From Paramecium pentaurelia (taxonomy: Eukaryota > Ciliophora > Oligohymenophorea > Peniculida > Parameciidae): 64,000 nucleotides of DNA. The stretch spans positions 310,001-374,000 of the forward strand of contig CAJJDO010000082.1 of assembly GCA_905183005.1 (NCBI GenBank). The letters are read 5' to 3'. Positions 23,177 through 36,311 of the stretch are shown in pieces. The notes under the pieces are model-generated. The model saw only the letters and a program-made list of their open reading frames with translations. It did no database searches and had not been told where the DNA came from. Position 1 is the stretch's first letter, and each line of letters starts with the position of its first letter. Both the position numbers and the translations under genes were made by a program.

Positions 23177-24665
23177 TCATATATAAGATAAAGTAGCCGC
23201 TACAACAAGTTTCTTATTCTTTTCGATTCTTTAAAAAGTAGGATGTTATTCATTGAGATATAATTTCAAAATAGCTGTTGCTTTTTCAAAAGACAACTTT
23301 GCACTTTTAAATTTCATTCTATCTAAATAAGCCAAGGCTAGATTATTCAATACTAATGCTAATCCAATATTTTAAGAGTCTCTATTAATATAATAATGTA
23401 ATATACCCATATAAACATACAATCTATTCATAGAATTCCATAGCATTACTACTATTTCCTTATAAATGGTTGATCACACCCTATAAATTGAGAATCTTTA
23501 TAATGTTAATATGTTTTTCGCCATACCTAATTAAAAATGATTATTACAATTTAATATATCCATCCTTAGATTAATCTAAATATTCTAAAGCGAAATCATA
23601 TTCTTTTTCAAGATAATAGATACATCCCAAAGTATAATAAGTTTCATATATTCTTTAGTCAGAATGTGAGAGTTTACTTTATAAAATTGACAATCCTTCA
23701 TAACAAATCTTCTTTGCATCAACAAAATCATCTTTATTTAAATTATTTAAAGTTACTTAATAAAGCATACACAAAAGATATTTTAACTAATAATTTTGCA
23801 ATTTCCAACTTCCAATTTACTTATTCATAATGTATTAATGCTTTTGTATAATAATCTAGAGATTATAAATATTAATTATTGAGTAAACAACATTGTGCCT
23901 TTGCAATATATATTTAGCATAATAAATCAAAGTCATTAATCTCAAATTAATTTAAACATTTATCTAAACATCTATAATATAAATATGAATTATTACTTTT
24001 AAGCTTCACTAAATTGTCCCAACTCCCTAAATATTTGGGATGCATAGCAAAGCGATTAAATGCAAATTATTATTAATACTGAAATTTATTATTAATCCTA
24101 ACATTATTTTAATTAGTCATTTCCATCTTTATACACATCCATCATCTTCTCTAAAGCTACTTTTGTATTACCATCTCTCATGAATAACAATCCTGTTTGA
24201 ATCTTTTGACTTAATAAATTATCTTTTAGAGAATGTTCAAAACTGTTATTCATGTTCTAATAGAAAGAAATTTAATCATTTTCAGATTTTTCACTTTTCT
24301 ATTCATCTTAATCTAATTGGGGTGTTTAATGTTAAGTTGGAGGAACAGTTAATTTCTTATTCATTTTGATACTAGAATGTGAAGATGTTGAAGAACCTTA
24401 TTTATCATTGTGCTCAGTTTACTCAGAACTTTAACTAATCTATTATTAAGTTAAATTATACTATATCGATAGGTTGATGTTGTTTAGAGAATAAATCATT
24501 TTTCTTTTATTGCAAAGGAGGCAAAGCAAAATTATGTTATTTTTTAATCACTATACTGATTTTAAATCCATTTTATAACTTCTTTTACAAAAATTTTGCT
24601 GCCTTATCTATTCCTTTCTACTCTTGTTAAAGTTCATTAAAATCTAATATCTCGAACTCTTCCAT
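23177..24665 (-). CDS. TPR-repeat protein
   Basis: Begins MEEFEILDFNELQQEQKG, with a Gln/Ser-rich N-terminal third. It then carries tandem 34-residue helical hairpins of tetratricopeptide type, for example LALVLNNLALAYLDRMKFKS followed by AKLSFEKATAILKLYL. The C-terminus, HPTFQRIEKNKKLVV, is typical of kinesin-light-chain-like TPR arrays. TPRs mediate protein-protein contacts; many ciliate TPR proteins serve cilia. Several short introns are present but not all were resolved. The specific role is unknown. Confidence 0.75.
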
Positions 24666-24939
24666 TTTTACAATAAATATTTTTATTAATACATCCAATA
24701 ATCATATGATTTTGATGGCTAAATCCTTTTAGATCAATTTCATTTAGTTTATTGATTGATACTAATTGTATTTATTGTGATTAGCAATTTTAATATACAA
24801 AATAGACATATTGAATCAACAATTTTTAATTTGTAATAAAATTACCATCAAGACCATCAATTAACATTTAAACTATAAACATTATTGAACTTATTATTTA
24901 TATAGATCTTTAATTAATTTTTATATATTTTGATATAAA

Positions 24940-26475
24940 TCAAGGGATATAATCTTTATGAAGAGATTGTAATAAATCAATAGGATCTGTAAATTGTGCA
25001 AATTTATCTAATTTAAGATTTTAACTATTGTATTATCTAACATCTCTAACTGTTCTTAATGACATCAAATAATTTTGTAAATATAATAATTCCTACAATC
25101 ACTAAAAAAAACTTACTTAATCCATTTTATTATCATAATAATTAATAATTGGTATTCCATTTAATGGTTAAAGACAAAAAGAATATGCTGCATTATCCAC
25201 TAAAACCATATCATTTAATGATCTATTTCCAATTACTCTTAAATCTTTTATGTAAGCACCTTCTTCAGTTTACATACAACTATCCCTGAAAAATCTATGA
25301 GTTATCACATTTTTATGAGGGTCCAAATAATCAATAACTACATTTGCATAGCAAGAATGTGATGCAGTAAATACAATGATCTCAAAATGTTTATGTAAAG
25401 TCTATAATACTTATTAAGCATAAGGTCTAATATTGATTGAAGCCTAAAAATATATTTAATAATATAATACTTCAATAATTTCTCCAGATGGGAATTTAAT
25501 TGGTAAAATAATATCTCCTGGAACTTAAATTGATTCATTACAATGTATTAGAGTTTCATCTAAATCAAATACAATTGTTTTCTTATTTGTGGAGGGTAAA
25601 TTGATTTTTTTATCTTCAAAATTTGAAACTATTTTAACAGATTTTTAAAATAAGGATGCTTACATAGTTTATAATAAATGTTCTCTAATTAATTCTATTG
25701 GTCTTGTTATTTCAGGTTACATATATCCTTTAATAATAGAAGAGATATAATATAAAAATGAAGATTCTACTGTTTTTTCTTGAGAATTTTTCCTTTTAAA
25801 ATTTGTCTTAATTGAACTACAACCAGATTTTGCAGAATCTGGTTTTAAATTTTTAAAATTAGTTTTATTTTCTGATAATGGAGCTTTGACTTAAGTAACA
25901 AAAGTAGATAAACTTGGTTTCTTAATTATTGTACCTTCAATAGAAGATTTATATTCATTGTTATTATTAATTAGAGTACTTGATTTTAATTTATTTTATT
26001 ATTAAGGAGTGAATTCTCTTTATTCTTTTTATCCTCTATTAGTAAAATCAATTTATACACATTTTTATACTGATGAAGAATTTTGATTATTTGATGTATT
26101 TTATGAAAAAAACTTAGAAGCTATACTATTTTTTGATTATCTCTAACTATTATCTATATGAGATTTAATTGATGATATTTTATTTTCTAAATAAAGGAGT
26201 TTATCCTATAATTTTTTATAATCTTAAGGTGTCTATTTTTATTTAGCTGATTGATTTCTATCTATATTTGAACGTATTTCAATATTCTCTTTTTAATCTT
26301 TACTACTAAAATATTTGGAATAAAAGTTTTGATTTTGTTTTTGTAATTATATTGAACTTTTCATAGTTTACAAATTCTATTTTTATTATGAATTAGATGA
26401 ATTAGGTCTTTGCAAATCTTTGCTTGATCTATTTCCTAAATTCTTTTCTGAAAGTGGTCTTCTTATTTCAATCAT
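24940..26475 (-). CDS. HAD-family CTD/NLI-interacting-factor-like phosphatase
   Basis: The C-terminal domain is an FCP1/SCP-type protein phosphatase with catalytic motif TIVFDLDETLIHC (DxDxT). It continues with SINIRPYAQQVLQTLHKHFE, IIVFTASHSCYANVVIDYLD, HRFFRDSC, and YIKDLRVIGNRSLNDMVLVD. The N-terminal 280 residues are low-complexity, rich in Ser, Gln and Asn. Members dephosphorylate serines, classically in the RNA polymerase II tail; other family members regulate lipin. All catalytic aspartates are intact. Short introns exist near 25.1 and 25.4 kb. Confidence 0.88.
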
Positions 26476-26522
26476 ATTCAAAAGCTGTTAAAAATTAAAA
26501 TATTTATAGTAATTAATCGCTT

Positions 26523-27811
26523 TCAAAAATCATATTATTTCAGCTAAGGTTTTTTGTTTGTAGAAAATCTCTTAAATGGAGATTAGAACTACTATAATTG
26601 CTTAGTTCCCATAATTAATTTAGTCTTTAATTCCTTATATTTACTAGCTCTTGCCATAGCAGCTTATTCTTCTGTTAATGATAACTTATCTAACTCTTCC
26701 ATAACCTATTTATATATTATATTAAAATACATCTCTATGTTAATGTTCTAATTAATCATTTATCCTTTTAGCTTAATCTAATTCATGACTTAATTCTTCT
26801 GTAGTTTCTAAACATTCCATATGCATTGATTTCAATCTTTCAATTTCATTCCTCTAATCTATTATTGTTTTTTCTTAATGTTTGACTGTTTAATCTAATT
26901 GAATCACTTAGGCATTTAATTCCATACAAGTATCAGCCTCTTATTAATAATTCTTTTAATATATCAAACTTTCTTATTTAAATTTCTCCTTCTATTTATG
27001 TAATTCCTCAAGATCATTTTGTAATTATGATATATAATTCTGAGCTTCTTAATATTACATTCTAGTATATTTGAGATTTTCACTCTTTGATTTAACTTCA
27101 TTATTGATCTTTGATAATTCAATATAATACATTTTCTACATCAGCTTTATAAATAAGAGCTTATTTTTCAAGATTATCAAATTCTGTTTACAATTAAGAA
27201 AATTACTTTTCTTTTTCATTTAATTTATCTAATACATCTTCATATGTATTATTTAATAATTCTCTATCATGTAACAATCTAATTAATATGTTATACATTA
27301 CCTTTTTCTTTCATCTTTTGCTGCTTATAATTCTGTTTCTAATCTAAGCTTTTCTTCATACAATTTTCTATTGTTTTCTTACAATAAGCCCATATCATTT
27401 TTTACTCTTTGATTTTCTTAAGATCTATGTTCTGTAATCTCTTTAAATGCTAAATTCTCTGCTTTCATTTCTTAATTCTCTATATGCTTTTCAGTTAACT
27501 AGGATTTCAAATTATCAATTTCATTTCTCAAATTAGCAATTGTCTTTAATGTCTAATCACTTCTATTTCTATATTCTACTTCATTTCTCATCTTTTCTTC
27601 ATGTAACATATTATATCTACTATTAAATGTGATTTCACCTATGTTCTAACGATTTCAAATGTGTAGCTAATTCTTAGTAGTCTCTATCATTTTGTTTAAG
27701 TTCAAAGTTTTCAGCTTTCAATTATGAAATCATTAAATCTTTTTAATCATTCTCAAATTTTGCAGGAGAATAGAATGGTTAATTTAGAAAGTTTTTTTAT
27801 GAATAAGACAT
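26523..27811 (-). CDS. Long coiled-coil protein
   Basis: Starts MSYSQKNFLNQPFYSPAKFE, then is nearly continuous coiled coil with heptads of Leu/Ile and charged residues (LMISQLKAENFELKQNDRDY). It ends with SLTEEQAAMARASKYKEL and a basic Phe-containing tail. No enzyme domain is present. It contains several short introns. Architecture suggests a basal-body, ciliary or cortical structural protein; this is inference only. Confidence 0.65.
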
Positions 27812-27899
27812 TTTATATATAAAATATTTATAACAGTGTTATTTAAAATATCATAAGATTTACAATAAATCAAAAATTTAATAATGAATCTGAAATAAA

Positions 27900-30665
27900 T
27901 CAATCACATTTTTTACATCTATAAAAACCTATTTCATAATATCTAGGATCTAGAATTTTGTCAAAAGAATACTAAGAATTACATGCTATACATTTTAATG
28001 AAGATAAATATTTCTTTCCTTCCTTACATAAATAAATCTATTTGCCTTCAATAGTCTCAGATGAAACCTTTAATTTGCAATTCATTTTACAATACAAACA
28101 AATTAGGTTTGTTTATCTGCAGTTTACTTTACAATTTTCACATTTTCCTAACATTGTTCCTATTCGAATTTATTAATTCATAGGAGTTCTAAAATATTCT
28201 TTACAACAACTACATTGTACTTCATGCATAACATTTTCAAGTTCTTTACATTACGAACATTTTTTATGTAAATCATTTAAATAATCAATCTATTTAATTT
28301 GTTAATATTCATCACATGTCTCACATATAATTGATAATTCTTATGAATCATTGAACTCCCATTATGTTGAATCAAATTCATTTTAATTAACTTATTCAGC
28401 TATGTTAAGTGGGTTTGTTAAATTTAATTCTTAACATATAAAACTACATTTTTAATGAGCATTAAAAAAAAAATTTGCAATACCTTGTTAATTGAAATTT
28501 GTTATATCACTATTTAAATTTTTATTATAACTGTCAGCACTCTAAATTGATGGATCACTAAAAATATTTAATTTACCTTATAAATCTGTAATCAGAAATT
28601 AATTACCTGTTTCTTCATAAGTAAAATGGCTAAAGGAAGAATAGTAATAAAAATCAGGATTAGTATATTATGCATTATTTGAATATTTTTTCCATTAAAT
28701 ATTAGGTAAATTAATGAATGATTCTGCATAAATATGATTCAAACCATAAAATGGTTCAGAAAGTGTATATAACATGGGTGATACATAAAAAATAGGTGGT
28801 GCTCCATTCAAATTTTTAACTTTTTCTCTATAAATTTAGGCTAATTACTTTGCTATAGTTTATGATGTAAATCTTTATTATGCAAACTTTTAAGCTTCTA
28901 TTGTAGTTTCTTCTGATAATTTTACTCGTTCATTTGAATTTTCTTTCTGCAAATTTTATTCTTTTTATCTATATTCTTCTACTATCTTTTTAGGTATTTT
29001 GATTACTAAATTTTGATTGTTAATAACATCAAATACTTTAAATATATATGAATTAACTCCATCTTCATTTTCTAATAATTTTTCTGGATTTTAATTAATT
29101 TTTAAAGTTGTATCATTAATTCTTACTTAAGATTAACAAATCTTGGCAAAATCTTTCCAATATTTTTTTCTATCTTCAAGAGTTTTACAATTATAATCAA
29201 TATACTTAGATTTAATAGATTATGCTTTAATCTCTAATGGTTTATTTAATTGACTCTTGCTTATTTTTGAAAAACTTTAATCTAATGAAAATTTAACTAA
29301 ATTTGGAAAATCTTCTGGTGTTAAATGATCAGTAATTGAAACTTCTGGAAATACAGATTTCATTATTTTAAACATTTTATCAGTCTTTGCAGATATTCTG
29401 GAACAAAAGAAAAAATTATTATTTTTAATTTTTCTATATCTTTTCATTAAATTTTCTAAAGTATTAGGAGGAACTTTATCCATAAAATCATCATCATCAA
29501 TATCATGATATTATTTACCATGACAAGGAGAATCAGCAAATAAAAATGTTATTAATACACTATCTTAATGTTTTGAAATATTTAATTATGATGCTTTTTC
29601 TATTCCAGCTACAATATCTTCAGCTTCATCTCCTCCACCAGTTGCTTTTTATTATTTTACAAATTCCTTAATTAATTCAATTTTATCAGTTAAATCATGA
29701 AAAACAACATGATTTTTATCAAGTATCTAAAAATCCATCTATTCAATATTATCATTTTAAGATAATAAACTTTTTCTATCAAGTTTTATCATACTTTACT
29801 ATTTTTTAATAATAATATCACGATATCCAACAAATCCTACACGAGTAATATATTATTTATTTTTATTTCTAAAATTTTGTATAATATTATCCATTTGTAA
29901 ATGACATTATTATATCCAACGATCCATTGTCTTTGTACAATCCATTATAAATATAATATCGATAATATTTTATTATTATAATGCTTTATGCATTCTTTTT
30001 AATTCTTATTCATCAATCATTACTTAAATAAAAGTATTATTCTCATTTAATTATGATTGTTTATAAAGATTTTATTAAGAACATGGCTTTAATTTAGGTT
30101 CTTCAAATTACAATTTTCTATTAGATTTAAGTTCTTCCCAAAATACATGTTTTTTAGAGCATTCAATCTAAGGACAAATTCCTTTGAAATAATCTATGCA
30201 GAAATCTTCAATATTTGGTAAATGTTTTAAACATTTACAATCTAATTTTCTACATAATTATTCTGGATTTAAACCCTAAATATCATATTTCTCATAAACT
30301 TAAGTCTTAATAGCATTCCATTTCAAATGATTATTACATTTATTTTTACATTTAGTTTAAAAAAATTATACACAATAATCTTTAGCCCAAGCAGGATGTA
30401 AATACCTACAATTAGTGATTTTACAATTTTGAATATTACAGATGTTCTATCTATAAAACCCATTTATTTAAATTGCATTATTTCGTTAATCTTCATTTAA
30501 ATGAAATAATTGGCATTATGGATCATTACATTATCCTTCTTCTTCATCATCAATTAAACCTTATATACATATTCCTGCAAAGCAACGAGGATGCTTTTTC
30601 TAACATTACCAATCGCTACACTTAATATTATCTAAACAAATATCTTGTAATTAAAAATTCTCCAT
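27900..30665 (-). CDS. VWFA plus alpha-kinase protein with Cys-rich ends
   Basis: An intronless frame of 921 residues. Residues 1-200 hold many Cys/His pairs (CSDWQCQKKHPRCFAG, CKITNCRYLHPAWAKDYC), resembling serial CCCH zinc fingers. Residues near 245-440 form a von Willebrand A domain: IIFIMDCTKTMDRW with a MIDAS-like DxTxT, then VGFVGYRD. Residues near 530-770 match the alpha-kinase fold: the nucleotide-side strand SYIFKVFDVINNQNLVIKI, then FSHFTYEETGNQFLITDLQG, the metal-side FSDPSI, and a closing GIANFFFNAHQKCSFIC. The last 130 residues form further CxxC zinc modules. VWFA plus alpha-kinase occurs in Dictyostelium VwkA, a myosin II regulator; the flanking Cys-rich modules are unusual. 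Confidence 0.82.
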
Positions 30666-31006
30666 CTTTGATTGATTTCTATAAAAAAATCAAATTTTTA
30701 TAAAAATTATTATATATTATATTTTTATCATTATTTAGAAATAATATATTACTATTTGCATAATACCTAAAAATATTTATAAATCTATTGAAAAAATTAG
30801 ATATTGCGTTAGTGATTGACATTTGTAATTCAAAATAAACCTAAATATGATTCAATTTTAGTTATATATTTGTTAAAATGTATTAATTTCATTTATGATT
30901 TACAAATGGATATCAAATTAATTAATAAGTAACCTCATTTAAAATAAATATTGATATCTATTAAGTATGGCATAAATTTAAAAGCTAAAATAATGTAAGA
31001 TAGAAT
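30666..31006. other. AT-rich spacer 5' of the alpha-kinase gene
   Basis: No open frame with protein-like composition. It separates the alpha-kinase start from the 3' end of the decayed gene and must contain the alpha-kinase promoter. Confidence 0.45.
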
Positions 31007-31648
31007 TCAAGATATTTTATATTCCCTAAATTAATAATCAATATTAAAGTAATCAAACAATTAATTTTTGTTTATATTTTAATAATACCTAATACCTTCC
31101 AAATATTTAATTAAATCTCTAATATGTTCTCTAAATACTTTAGGAGAATAAGTACATATATTATTGAAATATTTGAGTTTTTAAAATAACGATCTCTTCT
31201 CCATAAGTTTAATTAATAGATTTCAACCTAGATAATGTGGCAATTTCATTATCTCCATCATCTCATATAAGAATTGTAATAGATTTTGGCAATCGAAATA
31301 TATTACCTCTTAATAGATTCAACAAAATTTCTCTGCCATATCATCTGCATTATTATGTCCATCTTCTAATTATATTGCACATCTATTTAATGCTTTCTCT
31401 TAGAAATCCAATAATATGTGCAATTATTATAAAGAATAATTAATGCAAAAATTAAATTCATAGATCAATTAAAGAATACTTTATATGATAAGATTCTTAA
31501 ATCTAATTGATATGTAATTATATTTAATTGTTTCTTAAGAATCATGTCTATAAGCTTTAATTCTTTTATCAATTTATAATAAGTTTAAATTTAATCCATT
31601 ATTATATTTCTTATTTAACAAGTAATATAATTGTATGATGAATTTCAT
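31007..31648 (-). pseudogene. Decayed gene remnant, family unknown
   Basis: Protein-like segments lie in order on the minus strand but in three different frames. First comes MKFIIQLYYLLNKKYNNGLN through LEDGHNNADDMAEKFC, ending at TGA (31319). Next, in a second frame, is IFRLPKSITILI, a TGA, then DDGDNEIATLSRLKSINQTY. Last, in a third frame, is KYFNNICTYSPKVFREHIRD followed by LIKYLEGIRYY. No GT...AG introns of normal size join them. This is the expected look of a duplicate losing function after whole-genome duplication. Sequence may continue 5' of 31648. Confidence 0.6.
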
Positions 31649-31831
31649 CCTCAGATGGTTAAACTAAGTAATTGTTTCAAATAAGTTTTCCAATTTTTTT
31701 GTATTTCAACTTTAGTAATATTTTATTATTTATTTAAATTATATATTGATTAAAATATGAAAGAATTTATATGTAATTGAAAGTTTAGTATTTATTTGTA
31801 TATTTTATTTAAATAATAACAAATTAGATAT

Positions 31832-32665
31832 TCATTGCTATTATTGTTATGATTATTATGATTATTATTAATACTATTCTAAAGATTGTTTTTCTACATA
31901 AACAACTCTTTATTAATCATTATTATTCCTTCTATAATTTTTATTATTATTTTTATTATAATTATTATTATTATTATTGTTGTTGTTATTTCTTCTTTGT
32001 CCATTATTATTATTATTGTTATTATGTTATCTTTATTTATAAAAATTACCAAATGTATCAGTATCAATCTAATTTTGATTTCTTTATTAAGTTGATCTCT
32101 CTTATTTTTAAGTACTAGTTGAAAGAGAATCAAAAAATGAAGTAGGATTATACTTAGGTTTCACTTCTTACTTTTTAATTTTCTCAATTTCATTTGCTTT
32201 TTAAAGCATTTCTTCAAAATTGAAAGCTCTAGGATTTGTTCCATTTGATTTTATTTATTGATTTTATGGGAAATAATTTTAAAATTAACCTCTTTATTCT
32301 TATTACTGTTCTATTTATTCAATATTTTAAGGAGGTTAGAAATGCTATACTTATTGTGATTAGTTTTCTTATTTGACATTCTCTAATTTGAGATCCTCTG
32401 ACTTGTTCTCTTCTAAAGTCTTGAAGCCTTTAATTTCAGCTGCTTTGAACACTAAAATATCATAACTTTATTAATTGGGGGGTATTTCATGATCTTAAAT
32501 AATTATTTAAAAAATAATACCAGGTCTTCTTCCTTCAGTTCCAAATGAACGTACATCTTTCAATGCAATCGTTTATTATTGAGGATTAATTTAATAGATT
32601 GTACCTTCATATCTGATTTCCGATTTAGTGATAATGCTAACCTTTGAATTAAAAACTTAAGCCAT
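31832..32665 (-). CDS. LSM14: LSM14/Scd6/RAP55-type mRNP protein
   Basis: A translational repressor and P-body component. 277 residues, no intron. The N-terminal Sm-like fold reads SKVSIITKSEIRYEGTIYQI, TIALKDVRSFGTEGRRPG and DILVFKAAEIKGF. The family's later boxes appear in the right order: FNFEEMLQKANEIEKIK (FDF-like), YNPTSFFDSLS (FFD box) and DTFGNFYKQRQ (TFG box). Where animals have RGG repeats, this protein has an Asn-rich tract with Arg pairs (GQRRNNNNNNNN) and a Gln tail encoded by TAA repeats. Only 115 bp separate it from the divergent p24 gene. Confidence 0.92.
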
Positions 32666-32780
32666 TTTTATAAAATAAAAATAAACGAAATCTAAATATT
32701 ACACAATTCAAATAAAGTTCTATTTTTTTGTCAATTCATTATCATCAAATATATATTCATTACTATGAATATTATTTATA

Positions 32781-33365
32781 ATGTATTTGATATTAATTAT
32801 AGCTTCAATATTTATTGAATATATTTAGTGTTTAGGAATAGAATTAATAGACAAGAAGCCTAAGTGTGTTTACATGAATGCTAAAATAGATGATTAAATA
32901 ACAATTAAATATTTAGTGATTGGTGGTATATCATAGGATGTTTAGATATTTTTTTTTGATCCTTATAATATTTAATATGATTTTTAGAGTAATGAATAAT
33001 AACTTAAAGCACTTTATAGTGGAAAGTATAGGATTTGTTTTAAAAATAATGGATAAAGTAAAACATTGGTTGAATTTGATTTTGACATTTTAGGAATTGA
33101 TAAAAATTATGCATCAAAGAATGATATGATATAAACAAAGATGAATTTAAATTAAATAGATTCAGATTTTAGATGGATTTAAATGCTCTAAAAAGAATCA
33201 TATCATAGAGAATAAACAATAAATACAAACTTAATAAATTTATATTAATAATTGACAATTTCAACTATTATTAAAGTAATGCTATTCATAGTAATAATTT
33301 CATTTTAATTATTCATCATAAATTAATTTGTTAAATCATAAGATAAATAATTTGTACCTGTTTGA
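32781..33365 (+). CDS. p24/EMP24 (TMED) cargo receptor
   Basis: A type I membrane protein of COPI/COPII vesicles. 194 residues, no intron. A signal peptide (MYLILIIASIFIEYIQC) precedes a GOLD domain (KPKCVYMNAKIDDQITIKYL; YSGKYRICFKNN with the partner cysteine). Then come a short coil region and one C-terminal membrane helix (IIKVMLFIVIISFQLFIINQ). A short cytosolic tail (VKSQDKQFVPV) lacks the usual FF-KK signal. Length and order fit the family. Confidence 0.87.
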
Positions 33366-33563
33366 TATAAAATATATGAGGAATATAAATAAATATCACT
33401 TAATCATTTTATTTTTATATTATTATTTTTGTTATCTATATATATTATTATATATATAATAGTTATTAATTTAATATCATATATATAAATATTAGATACC
33501 ATATTCCTAAATTTAAATTCTCTGATTAATCCATAAGAGATTAAAAAGTTAATTATAATTATA

Positions 33564-34544
33564 ATGATTAAAGAAATTTTATTATTATTATACTTTATCA
33601 TTTTGGTATATGCATTTGCAAATACAAAATGTGGAGGTAAAAGATATAAATGTGGAGAAGAAAATTAGAATAATGTATGTGTAAATGTGTCAGAGTATAG
33701 AGGTAAGGTTCATGAATTAACACCATGTTCTGATGATAAAACATGTTTATGGTAAGATGCTGCTTTTTAAAAACCTGTATATTGTACAGACAAACCAACA
33801 AAAGATAAGATTCTACCAGGAGAAAGTTGTAGTGGAGATAGCGATTGTTTATCAAATAGTTGTAAAAGTGGAGTTTGTTTGGGATTGAAATTGAATCAAT
33901 AATGTGCAGGACATTAATATTGTGATGTTGGTTATTATTGTGATACATATTGTAAATAATAAGTTCAATTCGAATAATCATGTTAAAATGATTATTAATG
34001 TACTAACAATTGTGTATGTAATTTGGGGAAATGTGCATATTACTATTCATTAGAAAATAATATTAAAGCTGATAATCCTAAGGCATGCTATTATGGATAT
34101 ATTAATCCAAATAATGGAACTTGCCAAAATGGACCTCATAGTTTAACAAAGAGTAAACCATGTGAAACTGATACTGATTGCATATTATTGGATAGTGATT
34201 AGAAGTTATACGGTTATTCTGAATGTTAATGTGGATTCAATGCTGGTGGGTTTTCTTATTGTAGTTTGGCTGAAGGAGATCCTGAATATTTGAAGATATT
34301 AGAATTATTCTAATGGTTATTACAAGTTAATCAATATTGTCATACTATTTTGAGATATGGACCTTGTTCTTCTCTTTATTTAGATGAATATATTGATTAT
34401 TAAAAGGCTGTAAAATTCTATGAACTATAATCATAAATCATGTTTAATGATGAATGTATATAGAAGATTTATACTGATGAATATTGGGGCATTCATTCAA
34501 ACAGATTATATATACTCTTAATTATTTTATTATTATTATAATGA
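33564..34544 (+). CDS. Secreted Cys-rich surface protein, probably membrane- or GPI-anchored
   Basis: 326 residues, intronless. A signal peptide (ILLLLYFIILVYAFA) is followed by many regularly spaced cysteines. Modules such as CSGDSDCLSNSCKSGVC and CETDTDC resemble Dickkopf-like or EGF-like cysteine knots. The C-terminus is a purely hydrophobic tail (LYILLIILLLLQ) with no following charges, which fits a GPI signal. Surface proteins of this kind are common in ciliates. Partner unknown. Confidence 0.72.
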
Positions 34545-34607
34545 GACATAAAATATATATTTAATTTTGAAATTCAAATTCAAAAAAATATTATTTTAAT
34601 TAATAAA

Positions 34608-36238
34608 ATGTATAGAAGTTAGAGGTTGAGAATGAAATCATAAAATCATTTATCTATATCTCCTCCTATCATCAAAAGAAGGTTAAGAAATAAGAATGAG
34701 TACAGCGAAATTATAGAGCCCACAGATAAAAAGAAATAACATCTCATATAAGATATTGCAGCAACAAAATAAAAGAGCTTAACCAATTTTGCTTTAACAG
34801 TTACACCAAAATATGCATAAGAGAGAGATTACGATGATGATGAAGATATTCTATTTCATGTAATCTCCCCATATTAATCATATAGTCTAAGGGTAAAAAA
34901 AGACCTTGGTCAGAATAAGAAGATAATTTGCTTATCAAATTGGTTTAAATGCATGGTCCATAGAAATGGACATTTATTGCTGAACACTTACCTGGAAGAA
35001 TTGGCAAATAATGTAGAGAGCGTTGGCATAATCATTTGAATCCATAAATCAAAAAATCACATTGGGGTGATTATGAGGAATGGATTCTCTTTTTATCACA
35101 TAGAGTAATGGGTAATAGATGGGCTGAAATGGCTAAATAATTAATTGGAAGAACAGATAATTCAATTAAAAATCATTGGAATTCAGCTATGAAAAAACGA
35201 ATCCCTGAAATGGAGGAAAGATTAAAGGATATTCGCAAAAGAGGGGGTAAATTCTAATAAAAATAATTTATAGGCATGTCCAATTAAGAATTAATGAATT
35301 CTTTTACTTCTCTTGAAAGATAATTACTATAAAAATTACTCTCATCTTAATAAAATGGATAAATGTCTCCTAGATCCTATTCCCCAAATAATATCCCTAG
35401 AAGAAGAACAAATAAATAATAAAACTATTTAAATCCTAATTCTGTAAATTCATATATTTCAAAAATGATGAATGAAATAAAAATTGACGGAATTGAGAGT
35501 TACAATATGGAAAATAAAATGCTTAAGAAAACCGCTAAAATTACAGATTCCATTTTTTGGAATGAAGATAAAGTAGATGATATATAAAATAATTTATATG
35601 AGTATATTTAAGAAAAAGTAGGTGCTCATGGTTTTGATTAAGAAGAAAAAGTAGATAGATGGATAAAAAATTTTTGGATTATGTGTTAAGATGTTTTTAC
35701 TGTTTCAGTAATTAAAGACTTTTTATCATAAAGACCCTCTTTTTATTATAATTATTTACATAAATATAAATAGGACAGTGCCAATTAGGTTTCGAAAAAT
35801 TTAAGTAGAATTTATGAATAAACTAATAATAGTGATGAATATTAATTACCTTCTCTAAATCAATTCAAAACACCTTTAAAAGAAAAGGTTGATCCTCATT
35901 AAAATAATAATAATAATAATAATAACAATCCAAATAATGATACTAATAGTCCTAGTAATCTCTGTTTAGAAGTAAAGTATGATGATCATTTTTAACATTA
36001 AATTGAATCACCTTCTAAATTATTAAATCTACTTACACCTAAACATTAGGCTATGCATTAATCTAATAAAAAAACACCAAATCTCAAATCCGAAAACAAA
36101 AGCTTGATTTAGCATTCTTAATTTAAAGATAATTTAAGTTTGAGCAAATTAAAATTTGAAACTACTCCACTTAAAAAAAATTCAGCTTTCAAATTTTATA
36201 ATAAATTATAACAATAACATTAGTAGTAGTAGCTTTGA
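34608..36238 (+). CDS. R2R3-type Myb DNA-binding protein
   Basis: A nuclear sequence-specific DNA-binding protein of 534 residues with one 26-nt intron (34860-34885). Two Myb repeats follow the intron. R2 is KKRPWSEQEDNLLIKLV...WTFIAEHLPGRIGKQCRERW. R3 is KSHWGDYEEWILFLSHRV...RWAEMAKQLIGRTDNSIKNHW. The tryptophan spacing and RERWHNHLNP match animal c-Myb and plant R2R3 closely. The C-terminal 300 residues are Ser/Asn/Gln-rich with an Asn run near 35.9 kb and a poly-Gln tail. Probably a transcription regulator of growth or cell cycle. Confidence 0.9.
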
Positions 36239-36311
36239 ATAATATATTTGATATATTTTTTTTTTTAATTAATATAATTAATAAATAAGATATAATGTAA
36301 TTGTTTTTCTT

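Noticed and set aside
31849..32118. Tyr/Phe-rich and Ile-rich frames over the TTA repeats
   Set aside because: Shadows of the poly-Asn and poly-Gln coding of LSM14 on the minus strand.
33598..33981. A 127-codon minus-strand frame
   Set aside because: Antisense to the Cys-rich surface protein. The plus frame has a signal peptide, regular cysteines and a clean stop.
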